From the NCBI GenBank assembly GCA_016758965.1, contig JAEPRB010000041.1, positions 62,001-126,000 of the forward strand: 64,000 nt of DNA. Direction: 5' to 3'. The notes below the pieces were generated by a model. It saw only the letters and a list, made by a program, of their open reading frames with translations, was not told where the DNA came from and made no database searches. This DNA is from Circinella minor (Eukaryota > Mucoromycota > Mucoromycetes > Mucorales > Lichtheimiaceae). Position 1 is the first letter of the stretch; the number at the start of each line of letters is the position of its first letter. Shown here in pieces: positions 23,204-33,112 of this stretch. The position numbers were made by a program, and so were the translations under genes.

Positions 23204-24496
23204 TTATTTGGCAGCTTCAGCATAAGAAGCAAAGACTTCAGCAAACTTGCCATCCTTGACAGCTTGTTCAAGAGCCTTACGCAACTTTTCTAAATCTTCA
23301 ATCATTTTGTTCTTTGCAATGACAGCATCTAAAGCAACCAATTGCTTTTCAATGTCAGCAGGGGTAGGCTTAACATCAGCAGCCAAACCAAAGTTGTTAC
23401 CATTGACCAAGGCCTTGACAGTCTTCTTTTCCTTCTTGACAAGCTTCTTAAGGTTTTCCTTGTCCTTCTTTGCGGAAGCAGCGACAGACTTAGCTTCAGA
23501 TTCAGCCTTTTCACGAGCAATGCGTTCTTCTTCAGCCTTACGAGCAGCTTCTTCAGCAGCAGCCTTTTCAGCAGCAGCCTTGGCATCCTTCTTAGCATTA
23601 CGACGCTTCTTTTCTTCAGCACGGAACTTGGCAATACGGGGATCAACGCTCAAACAGACATCAATCAACTTACGCAAGCGAGCATTATCTTCCTTCTTGA
23701 GTTGAGCACGTTGAGCACGGTTCTTCTTTTCTTGGTAACGCTTATCGTCACGGTTATCAGCACCTTCAGCACCTTCCTTATCCAACCATTCAAATGTACG
23801 CCATGAATCAATGTTGTACCAAGAATCGTAGAACTTTTCAACTTCTTCCTTGGTGGATTCTTCATTACCCAATTGGGGCATAGGTTGCTTGGTAGAGAAA
23901 CGAGCTTCACGTTCAAATACAGGGGCCCACAACTTGTAAAAGTCACCAGTAGACTTAGCAGTAGGAACGTCTTCATCAATTTCAGCCATACCGAAATCAA
24001 CAGAGTCATATTGACGACGAGAGACAGGGTTCATCAAAGTTTCATAGGCCTTGGCAATACACTTGAAGAAAGCATCGTCATTCTTATCAGCCTTCTTATC
24101 GGGATGGTGCAAAAGAACCATACGGCGATGGGCCTTTTTGATTTGTTCTTCATTAGCCTTGTAACGCAATTTGGTCAAACCGAGAACGGCATAGTTATCT
24201 TGTTGCTTCCAGTTGGTAGGATCAGTGTTGACGGTATCAATGTCAACATCTTCGTATTCGAAATCAACCTTTTCTTCTTCAACAATTTGATTGGCTCTTT
24301 CTTCGGCTTGTTGACGTTCATCTTCAGAGAAGGTACGGTTGTGACGCTTACGGCGAGCATAGGCGAAGAAACCAGGACCGACGGGTTCTAAAAGACGTTC
24401 CTTGGGAGCGCTGAGAGCGGCATGAGTAGCTGATTGTTGATCAGCCTTGTAGGAAGCAGGGGGAGGAGGAAGCAAGAAATCGAGGGTCAATGACAT
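23204..24496 (-). CDS. ZUO1: Zuotin, ribosome-associated J-protein
   Basis: Zuotin is the Hsp40 of the ribosome-associated complex. It activates Ssb-type Hsp70 on nascent chains at the tunnel exit. It is a single uninterrupted exon of 430 residues, close to the yeast length. The N-terminal region has GPGFFAYARRKRHNRTFSED. The J domain lies at about residues 99-168 with YAVLGLTKLRYKANEEQI and the catalytic HPD at 131-133. After it come FYKLWAPVFEREARFS, FYDSWYNIDSWRTFEWLD (zuotin homology domain) and a long Lys/Ala/Glu charged helix that binds ribosomes. There is no SANT domain, unlike animal MPP11. Third codon positions are clearly richer in C and G than in neighbouring genes and there is no intron, both typical of a strongly expressed gene. 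Confidence 0.96.
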   Translation of the reverse strand: MSLTLDFLLPPPPASYKADQQSATHAALSAPKERLLEPVGPGFFAYARRKRHNRTFSEDERQQAEERANQIVEEEKVDFEYEDVDIDTVNTDPTNWKQQDNYAVLGLTKLRYKANEEQIKKAHRRMVLLHHPDKKADKNDDAFFKCIAKAYETLMNPVSRRQYDSVDFGMAEIDEDVPTAKSTGDFYKLWAPVFEREARFSTKQPMPQLGNEESTKEEVEKFYDSWYNIDSWRTFEWLDKEGAEGADNRDDKRYQEKKNRAQRAQLKKEDNARLRKLIDVCLSVDPRIAKFRAEEKKRRNAKKDAKAAAEKAAAEEAARKAEEERIAREKAESEAKSVAASAKKDKENLKKLVKKEKKTVKALVNGNNFGLAADVKPTPADIEKQLVALDAVIAKNKMIEDLEKLRKALEQAVKDGKFAEVFASYAEAAK

Positions 24497-24846
24497 CTTT
24501 TAAGAGTATTGGTTTGTGGATAAGGGTAATTACAAAGAATAGAAATTTTATACAACCTGTCCAGTCGGATGTTTAAGCCACCCAGGGATCTTGATCTCCC
24601 GACTGTCAATGCAGAAATATGAAAATTGCATATGACTTGTCGCAAAATCAATTGGAAAATGAATTTTATAACCACAATAGGCATTATAAAGGGAATCATA
24701 GTGTTAACAAAAAAAAAAACGGCAGCACCAGAAAGAACAGAATTGATTGAAGAATACTGTAACAATAATTTACCAGCACTCTATAAGCCGAAATTGATAG
24801 AAACTAATTAAATTTTGATATCGTCCTTTATGGCTAATGGCACTAT

Positions 24847-24881
<35 letters not shown>

Positions 24882-25086
24882 TATACACACGTATATATAT
24901 CGTCATAATATTCTCTGTTGGATCGAATTAAAAATATAAAATGCTGCTATATACATATATAGCAGCTACAATAAAAACTGAAGAATTTACAGTAAATTAT
25001 AAACGCAAAAGAAGAAACGCGTATACTACGTATGGTAAAAGAAGAAAAACGAAGAATAAAAGAAAGGGGGTCATGTGTGTATATAT
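24497..25086. promoter_or_regulatory. Zuotin promoter region with hairpin and ACT microsatellite
   Basis: The region upstream of zuotin also borders the 3' end of the MFS gene. An inverted repeat CAGTCGG (24562-24568) and CCGACTG (24599-24605) encloses GC-rich sequence with CCCAGGGATC. The repeat lies about 70-110 bp before the ATG, so it may act in the promoter or 5' leader. An (ACT)n microsatellite occupies about 24846-24880. No gene. Confidence 0.5.
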
Positions 25087-25953
25087 TTATATCTTTGTAA
25101 TGAGTCCACCTGTTAACTTGATTTTTAATGCTAGCAAGAAAAATGCTCCTGCCACGTACGTAGTACCGGTAAACATTTTATATACCATATAAGGTTGGGA
25201 ATCCATAACACTTTCAAGCCCACTAGCCAAGGAAAGACAGAAGATTGAAATTACATTTGCAAGTAATAAAATGGACAAGCCTGTAGGAAACTTACGCATA
25301 CCAAGAATGGAGACTGTGATTGGGGATACTAATGGTAATAAATGTAGTATTGGGTCCATCATGTGAGTCGATCTCTTTCTCTCTCTCATTCTTTTTTTAC
25401 TTTTTTACTTTTACGTATACAAAGATAAATAATTAATTGTGTTGTTATACACGTAAAACGTACGTAATGCAATATAGGAACTACAGAAGAAGCCAAAAAG
25501 CAATGCGAATGCCATGACGATAGCGTATGAATATGCAAATGTCCAAACAAGTAATGAACTTAACCCTGAAAGCATTGTAAATATGAGATGTGCATTTAAA
25601 CGTCCAATCTGATCACCAATGAAGCTATTTATATAAGAAGGAGAGAGGGATTAAAGATTAAAGCTTCTGCTGCACATAGCTTCTATGTAGTCTTCTATAT
25701 GATATATTCTATAAGTCGTTATAGTTACAACCACTAGTAGTAATATTTACCCTACAGAAATACGTCCAATAATATTGCTAAAAGATAAAGCAGCCATAAA
25801 TACAGAAGCATCGTTACTTGTCATGCCCAAATGTGTCACATAAGCTTGTTTTGTAGATATTAATTATAATAATTGTTGGTGTTGTTGATAGTTAGTAACG
25901 GGACTACGTATATTCGTTTTTTTGTTACTACGTTATAGGATTATTGTCTAATA

Positions 25954-25992
<39 letters not shown>

Positions 25993-26280
25993 ATTATTGC
26001 TTACAAGGAAGAAAAAAATATGGTATTAAAAATCCACTATAAGCAATCACTGATCCAATAAGCCAAATGATAAAGTTTGTATCTCGAATCACAGCCAAAT
26101 CAAAAACTTCACCTAGACGTTTTTTGGAAGATGATGACCAACGTTGATTTTTCTCTTTGATTAAAATACAACTAATCAAATTGGCACATACACATACAAG
26201 CCCCCAAATACGATAAGTCCTGCATTTTTGTAAAGAAAAAAAAAAGGAAAAAGAAACGGTTGTGAGCCCATTCCTCATAG

Positions 26281-26331
<51 letters not shown>

Positions 26332-27489
26332 CTTGTTTTCCTTACCATGAAGCTCCAAGTACATTATTAAGCCTAGTCATTACAAATGGTAATACTAGTC
26401 CACCAACTCCAGTACCTGTATTTGACAAGTTTGGAGGAAGGAATGTGAGTAATCATTTAAAGGGGAAAGAACCAACTTAAAAATATTTTGAAAGATCATT
26501 TTATTTACCGCTTGATACTAGTCCGAGACTAAGTCCACGTCGACGATTAAACCACTGTGGAGGTGCGCTCATTGCAGTCTTTAAATATATATAGTACGTA
26601 TTAGTACTTTCATTTTAATAATAAAAAAAAACTGATGACACACAAAAAAGAAACAGATGCTTACAATAAAAAGTAAAGATGCACCTGCGCCAAAAAGAAT
26701 ACCCTGTGTCATATACAGGTGCCATATCTATCAATATGTATATATAAAATATAATATACACCCAATTGATTAATCACTTTTCTTTTTTGACAAAATATAT
26801 AATAAAAATGTATTGCAAACTATACGTATACACATACTTCTGTACTAAATGCTGCGAGTTCAAGTCCAAGAGTAGTAAGTAATGTTCCCAATGCAAGTAC
26901 AAATTTAACACCATATCGAGCAGAAAGCAATTGAACTGGTATTCCCATAATATGAATCATGATTTCCATCAATGTTCCAGTAAAACTTAATTGTAATTGA
27001 GCGTTTGGTATATTTTGAAAAGAAACGCGCTCATAATGGTCTTGCATAATTCCCCTTTAAAAATACATATTGTATATATATAGAAAGAAAGAAAAGGGAT
27101 CAACAAAATAAGTGTTACCATTATATTTTTTTGTATCAACAGTAGGTATAAAAAATAATGAATAACTTACCAACATGTTGAGGTACCAAATGTTGTAAAC
27201 TGTACTATGAAAGCTCCGAGAACTACTAACCATGCGATTAATCCTCCATCTTCCTCTTGTCCTTCATATTGCTGTTCTATAACCAGGTATTTTTTATTTT
27301 GTTGATATTTAACAACAATAAGAAGACACATGTTTATATACGAACTACAGAATCTTGTTTTTCTTTATGTTTACCGCTTTTTGTTAATTGAAGGGAAGAT
27401 TCACCACCCTTTTCAGCATCCTGTAATGGATAAATTGTGGGTCGTTCATTTTGAAGAGTAATTGGTTCAATACGATCATCAGAAGACAT
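25087..27489 (-). CDS. Monocarboxylate-transporter-like MFS permease
   Basis: This is a plasma or vacuolar membrane permease of the monocarboxylate porter branch of the major facilitator superfamily. The start is MSSDDRIEPITLQNERPTIY; the cytosolic head ends EEDGGLIAWLVVLGAFIV, the DGGxxW signature of the family at helix 1. Further exons give helices such as LSFTGTLMEIMIHIMGIPVQ, RYGVKFVLALGTLLTTLGLE, PQWFNRRRGLSLGLVSSG (the typical loop after helix 4), WTYRIWGLVCVCANLISCIL, IIWLIGSVIAYSGFLIPYFF and VTHLGMTSNDASVFMAALSF. The last exon ends ALKIKLTGGLITKI. About ten exons, all with short introns. The substrate cannot be told from sequence; riboflavin and carboxylate transport both occur in the family. 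Confidence 0.85.
25958..25987. repeat. AT microsatellite in an intron
   Basis: About 28 bp of uninterrupted AT lies in an intron of the monocarboxylate-type MFS gene. Confidence 0.85.
26281..26331. repeat. Compound AC/AT/GT palindromic microsatellite inside an intron
   Basis: (AC)n runs directly into (AT)n and then (GT)n, so the whole 51-bp block is nearly a perfect inverted repeat. It fills much of a 126-nt intron (26220-26345) of the MFS gene. In RNA it could fold into one long hairpin between donor and acceptor. Confidence 0.9.
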
Positions 27490-28351
27490 ATGTAAAAAAT
27501 AAAAATAAAATAAAAATAAAATAAAGAAAAGAAATTGTCTACATAGAATGTTATATATACAATATCCAATTAATTATTACGTATTATTACTATTTAGCTA
27601 TAAAAGGCATACATATGTATCAGTTTATATGTTGTGGAAAAAACTTTTCTTATTGATGACTCCGAGCAGACTTTAAAAGGGGGATGTTTATTTTTGTGTA
27701 TGTATGTGATTTACGTGTGTTTGAAAAGAACTAACTTGCAGAAGATTTACTTTTTTTTTGTCGATCACTTACTAGCAATGACTATTTATCAGCTATAAAT
27801 GATATATAGCTCAATTCAAAATGAACTCAATTTATGAGTACTATATTTTAAAAACGGTGATAAAGACTACGTAGCAATCCACAAATACATTTTTTAATGA
27901 TATACATAAACCATGTAAAAATGATGGGGTGCATTTTCATATCAAACTGTGATGACAACCAAAATCGTTTTATTTTACATTCGTTAGAAAAGTGATTTGT
28001 TTTTTGTTATTTGTCATGTTGATCACATGAATATGTCTGTGTTGATGGAAAACAAATAAAAACGCCTCGGTATTTGTCATTCTTTTTATGCATTGTTGTT
28101 CAGCAGGTATACTGTAATTTTTTTTTGTTCCTTAACATTATGTTTTTCTAGGCTTTGGGTTATAAGTATTAAATACTGTTTCACCAATGTTTGGATTATC
28201 ATACAAATTATTTAATACCAACGATAGCAATTGCAATAAGAATATAGTAATGTTTATTATATTAAGTATGTCTGCTGAGTATGAGTATCATAGATATGAA
28301 TGATCGGAGAATTTACGAAATAAGAGATTTCTACATATTTTAATTTCGCAT
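27490..28351. other. Intergenic upstream of the MFS permease
   Basis: AT-rich; it holds the promoter of the permease gene (-). No other gene is visible. Confidence 0.55.
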
Positions 28352-28560
28352 AAAAAAAGTGACAATGTTCAAAAAAAGAGTGGGACACTTTTTTTTAAGC
28401 TCGCGTTAACCCCACATCCATCTGTGTTCTACCGAAACACTTTTTGTTTAATCAGTCATTCAATTCCTTCGTGATATAGAATGGTTGAGAGCAAAATTTT
28501 GATGATCTTTTATTCTCTCGACATAATTTTACGTACAAAAAAAAACCTGTGCTACGTAGA

Positions 28561-28839
28561 CTAAACATCACATTCCTGTACAGTTGAATTCCGTCTATTG
28601 GTAAACGAGAACCACGTCGTCCGAGGATATGACTTGTATCGGACTGGAGAGCTTTCAATTCGGACTTTAGCAACAATAAATGGCTCAGTAGGTGCGTCTT
28701 CTATATAGCAAATATCGACATCTACAAGGTCGTTGAGCCGCTTCTCACAGTCTCTTTCGTTTTTGGTATTGATGATTTCGCCGTAAAACATGCACACTGC
28801 TTGTGCACGTGTGATCTTTGCTGTTGTTGTTGTTTTCAT
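28561..28839 (-). pseudogene. Coding-like fragment inside the TIR block, unknown
   Basis: An open frame of 92 codons starts MKTTTTAKITRAQAVCMFYG and continues DVDICYIEDAPTEPFIVAKV. Codon choice and mixed composition look protein-like against the AT-rich surroundings. An overlapping frame (28452-28676) continues with LGRRGSRLPIDGIQLYRN, so a frameshift may have split a longer protein. It lies just inside the left inverted repeat. I do not recognise it; a transposon accessory protein is possible. Confidence 0.35.
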
Positions 28840-29683
28840 TGTGTAATATCAAACATTACAATAAGAAAGGAAGTGTGTAATTGTTTATTTTTTTTATTTT
28901 TTTATTTTTTAGTTATTACTATTACTTTTATTTTTTCGACTTCAATTTTCTTGTGTGTATATAAAAAAAAAGTCTGGAAATCGGATCATATGTATGTTTT
29001 TTTTGTGGAGGGGACAAAAAAAGGATCCGCCCTCATGGGAAAAAAGGGCCTGTCAATCATTAGGAAAAAATCCTGTAAATATGCAGTGAAATTAAAGACT
29101 TTGTAACGCTACTATGCATAATATATTGCTCTACCAACACTGTGCCCAATTCCATCCTTGAAAAAATAATTTTCAAGGATGAACAAAGGATGATACAGTA
29201 GGATGCTTAAATATTTTCAGGAATCTCATCCTTTGATCCTTGAACTGAAACCAGAGAAATTTTAGTTGCCGCTTCCAAGATTTAATCCTTGAATTTTATC
29301 ATTTGATCCTTTAACTAATATTTTAAAAATATATCCAATAAGACCTCAAAAACCATACAACAATGTAATATATATATATATATATTTAATAAAGCATGTT
29401 AAACTATAAGAAAAAGCTAAATAAATAAATGAAGATAGAAGCATGTGATCTTTTTATTTTATTTTATTTCCAACGAAAAATTCCAGCTATTGGTTTTCAA
29501 AGAATACGTACATCATTGAATCTAGGCACAGCTAAAGTGAATGAGGCAATATGACGTTTGAATTTAGTCAATCAATTTTGACTATGACATGTTGCTGAGA
29601 TTTAAACAGGTAGCATAAAGCATAAAAGAGAAGAAAGTTTATACATTATTAGTTGTCCAATATTAAAAAAAGTTATTGCTGTC

Positions 29684-30240
29684 ATGGACTGCATCAATAG
29701 TGTCAGAATGGAATATAACTTTAATTATAAAAAACGTGAAAGAAAAACAAAAGGAGGAAATCCTAATGCCAGGAGAAAATCTAATCGAACAAAAGCATTA
29801 TCTAATGGAGAGTTCATGATTGCGTGTGGAGATGAAAATTCTACTGATATTAGTGATTCAAAGAACATTGTCGACAGCCGAACCATTAATAAGGAATCTA
29901 CCATTAGTCGAACTACTGTCATTAAATCCAGCACTATTAAATCGAGCTTATATGAAGTGATAGGTATGTCCTCAAAGTGTTAATTGTAGTTGTAACATAA
30001 TTTAGTGTTAACAGATCCAAATTCTATTATAGCACTTCGAATATTTACGGATAGCAGCAGTAATAATCTGCTTAAAGACACTAATAAAAAAAATAAGAAT
30101 ATGTGCTATATGTGGCAACATTGAATTCAAAGGGAACAACAAGAAAGCAAAGTACAATAATGTCTGTAGCAAAATCGATTGTAGAAACAAAAATGACAGC
30201 AAAATGCATCTCGAACATATACAGAGTACGTATAACAAAT
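29684..30240 (+). pseudogene. Basic, Cys-containing ORF, frameshifted
   Basis: The ATG at 29684 opens a basic N-terminal region (KKRERKTKGGNPNARRKSNR), followed by a Ser/Thr-rich part and an intron-like break with donor GTATGT at about 29964. After the acceptor at about 30014 the frame ends soon. A one-base shift at an A run near 30090 opens a second stretch, ICAICGNIEFKGNNKKAKYN then NVCSKIDCRNKND, with Cys pairs spaced like a zinc-binding motif. It lies 0.5 kb upstream of the recombinase-like ORF on the same strand and may be the first part of the same decayed gene. The function is unknown. Confidence 0.38.
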
Positions 30241-30539
30241 AGCTAGCTATTATCATTACTTTTTTTTTCAAATAGTTATAAGTTCTAATCCATACCTATA
30301 TAAAATATACGTAACCATCATTTTACAATAGAATAATCTCCCTTTCGCTTCGCTACTAGGGGCATTTCCTAATAGGGAACAATTAATTATCTTGCCTTAT
30401 ATGTGGTATCTGGGCCAAATAGTTCAATTCATGAATAACATTTACTGCATCAAAGAGCAGGGAAATAATGAGGCTTTCCAAAAAAAAAAAAAAACTTGTC
30501 TCAACTCAAGAAGTATTTGAAACTTTAAAAGAATTTTTC

Positions 30540-31230
30540 AGCTTTGTTTGAGAACAAAACGTTGCTTTCATTTGCTCGTTGGTACTCTACAAATAAGGTC
30601 TCCTTTTTAAAAGCTAAAGAAGATAAAAATGGCTCAAATCAAAGAAGAGAGCTTTATGTTATGAAAGCCGTATATCATGGTAATATAACACTACTGGTAA
30701 GCTTGAACGTTGGCTAATATTATTTTTGTAGATTCCCTGTTGATCTCAATATGTGAATATTTGCCCAATTATTAACAAACTTTAAAAAAATTACAAAATG
30801 AAGAAATTGCAATAATTGGTTACGCAAGAAAGTCTCCTTCCCCAGAAGATCAAAAAACAAAAGTAAGACTTCTTAACTCCATGATCAAAAACTTGCGTTC
30901 TCGTTCCCTGGCAACACGCGTTTATGTCTCTGCTTGCTCACGTTCATCAACAACATTTCAAGAACGAGATCTTGATAACCACGAAATTTATGATGAATTA
31001 AATAAGTAATATTGATGGAGATACGCAAGGTAAATATTGATAGTACAGAATAGTTTTGCAGATTACTTACAATATTCCGTCAACTTAATACAGAAATGTT
31101 AAAGTATTTACAATCCGTAAAACACGATGTCTGCTTGGTGTCTCTTGATTTTGCTGGGTTATCATCTAGATCACATCAAGTAAAAGAGTTACTTGACAAA
31201 AACCCCTCAATCAAAAAAGTAGCTATATAA
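30540..31230 (+). pseudogene. Serine-recombinase-like ORF, broken
   Basis: The central frame reads EEIAIIGYARKSPSPEDQKT and continues KVRLLNSMIKNLRSRSLATR. The GYARxS motif with an Arg and a Ser two residues apart is the start of the catalytic domain of serine recombinases and resolvases (compare GYARVS in IS607-type enzymes). After a frame break near 31010 (NK then stop, while the next frame reads IDGDTQ) and an intron-like gap, the frame resumes TEMLKYLQSVKHDVCLVSLD then FAGLSSRSHQVKELLDKN, which resembles the second recombinase motif (D-x-L-x-R). Upstream, LLSFARWYSTNKVSFLKA may belong to the same protein. I associate similar proteins with Mucorales genomes; that is memory, not a search. 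The frame breaks suggest an inactive copy. Confidence 0.5.
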
Positions 31231-31314
31231 ACATTTGCTGTTTCTAATGAAGTATTCATTTTTTGATTCAATTTTTTTTTCTCTTTACTAGAAAACTCTC
31301 AATTATATAGAGAA

Positions 31315-31380
31315 TTACTACGGGGGCAGCATGGAGGGGGCATGTTAGGGTCGCTATTGTACGCTGCGCCCGTAGTCTGA
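31315..31380. repeat. Short GC-rich inverted-repeat element
   Basis: ACTACGGGGGCAGC at the left and, on the opposite strand, ACTACGGGCGCAGC at the right enclose about 35 bp. Its GC-rich ends share the ACTACGGGCGC word with the palindromes at 31826-31885 and 33017-33108, so it is probably a small member of the same family. Confidence 0.55.
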
Positions 31381-31556
31381 CTTTAATCTTTGATCCATTA
31401 AAAACCATCCTCACTTGAACAATTACTTTTATCTTTTTCATTGCTTGGATTTTTTTTTTGAATATAATGCTTAATGAGGATGTTTTTAAATAAAGTCATC
31501 TTTTTCATTTTTATAAATACCTTTTATAATAGGTCTACATAAAAAATAGAGCTTTA

Positions 31557-31830
31557 TTATATAGATGAACATGTGGTACGTACCATAATTGTTTGTGGCT
31601 GAAATCTCATCTCTTCCTTAATCCACTTGAGCCAGAATTCCATTGGATATTGAGAATATGAATTCGTCAATATCCAGCAAAGTGGAGCACCATTACCAGT
31701 TTCTTGGCAGCGAAAAACAAGCGGGTAAAGAGAACAATAAGATCCTGTTCTATCAACACAAGTATGATGGGTCGAATCAAAGCAAACAGTTCTTCTATTG
31801 ACAAAGAGCTCATAAATAAAGGGAATGACT
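31557..31830 (-). pseudogene. MULE-like transposase fragment
   Basis: The minus-strand frame gives VCFDSTHHTCVDRTG, YPLVFRCQETGNGAPLCWIL and MEFWLKWIKEEMRFQPQTIM. The order of a DSTHxT motif, a stretch with G-x-G-x-P and a helix ending before a (missing) Asp resembles the central domain of Mutator-like (MULE) transposases: first catalytic Asp, then about 60 residues. The upstream part is replaced by a GC-rich palindrome at 31826 and the frame stops at 31557, so only about 90 residues remain. It is not functional. Confidence 0.5.
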
Positions 31831-33112
31831 ACGGGCGCGCCAATTCTGGGCCGGCACTTTAGTAACATGGCGCGCCCTTCGTCTACCCTTCAAGATATTC
31901 ACAATCTCAAAAATACTTATTAACAATATATCTAACATAGTGTGTCAATTGAACATAGAGTTTCTTTCCATTTCTACCCATAAAATATACTTAAAAATCA
32001 CTGTAAGCAAAAAATTATAAAAGAATGCAATATATTGTAACTATACATACAAAGAAGCCAATAACAAGAAATTAAAGGAGCGAAGCAGTATGGCAAATAG
32101 ATTAAAAAGTGGTACTAAATATGAGCATATATCAGTAATACGTACGTAAATATATTCTGTTGTGTCATAAATAAACGAAATTACAAGAAAAGAACATATG
32201 AATTATGATATTGAATGGGTGGGGTCATAAGAGCTGCTGAAAAAAGGATTATTATCCATAGAATAATAAAGAAATAACTCATATAATACAGATTACGAAG
32301 TAAGAAAATACCATATAAATAGGGAAGAAAAAAGAATATGGGTCATAATTACATAGTAGAACGAAAAAAAAAAGATGACATTAATATAATAGTACAAAAC
32401 GACAAAAAAAAATCAAATCAATATAAATATGAATAAAAATAGCTTATAGGTAGAAATCACTTTTAAAAGTCATAGCTTCGTCTTGTAGCTCATGGTAGAC
32501 TCCAGAGTCAAGGTTTTGATTCTTAAACAAGACTTCTATTACATCCTCATATGAAATATTGTTGTAATATTGTTGAATGAGTCAAGCACAAGCAGTAAGC
32601 ACAAAAACACTTTGTATGAAAGATAGCGGTATAGTCTTCAAATGTTATTATCTTTGTTAGAATGAACTTATGTTGAAAAATCCTGCTTGTCGATGGATCC
32701 CGTAATAGCAAGCTTATATTAATATATAAACATCAAATATTAGTATAAGTACAGTATTTCCATTACATAAATATTTCAAAATGTCATTACTGAAGTCTTC
32801 AAAAATAAAAATAAAAACAGCATATGATTTTAATTTAATTTGATATATATACAATATACTTTAATAGGTCTTCAAATGGGTTGAAATTTCAAAGTATTAC
32901 GATTCAACTAGTCTTTCATATTTTTATTTATTTAAGGTAGAGGAAAACCCAGTTTAAATAAGACATGTTTCATATATTATAGCAGACTTGAACAAGAGCA
33001 AGCATAAATAAAACAGACGAAGGGCGCACCATGTTACTAAAGTGCCGGCTCAGAATTGGCGCGCCCCTCGTCTGATTATGAATTTTTGGCGCGCCCGTAG
33101 TCATTCCCTAAA
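31820..33112. mobile_element. Inner inverted-repeat element with GGCGCGCC ends
   Basis: Outer ends AGGGAATGACTACGGGCGCG at 31820 and, on the opposite strand, the same word at 33112 enclose about 1.3 kb of AT-rich DNA. The left block (to 31885) and the right block (33017-33112) are inverted copies, both with GCCGGCACTTTAGTAACATG between GC-rich arms. The right copy has an extra 30 bp between two GGCGCGCC words; the left copy looks like a deletion across those words. No ORF of note lies inside, so it is probably a non-autonomous element inserted next to the MULE fragment. Confidence 0.55.

Noticed and set aside
23247..24391. Long antisense and out-of-frame ORFs over zuotin (up to 172 codons)
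   Set aside because: Caused by the biased codon use of zuotin; none has a domain, and the zuotin frame is unambiguous.
24562..24605. tRNA-like stem upstream of zuotin
   Set aside because: No T-arm or D-arm consensus and no acceptor pairing; treated only as a hairpin.
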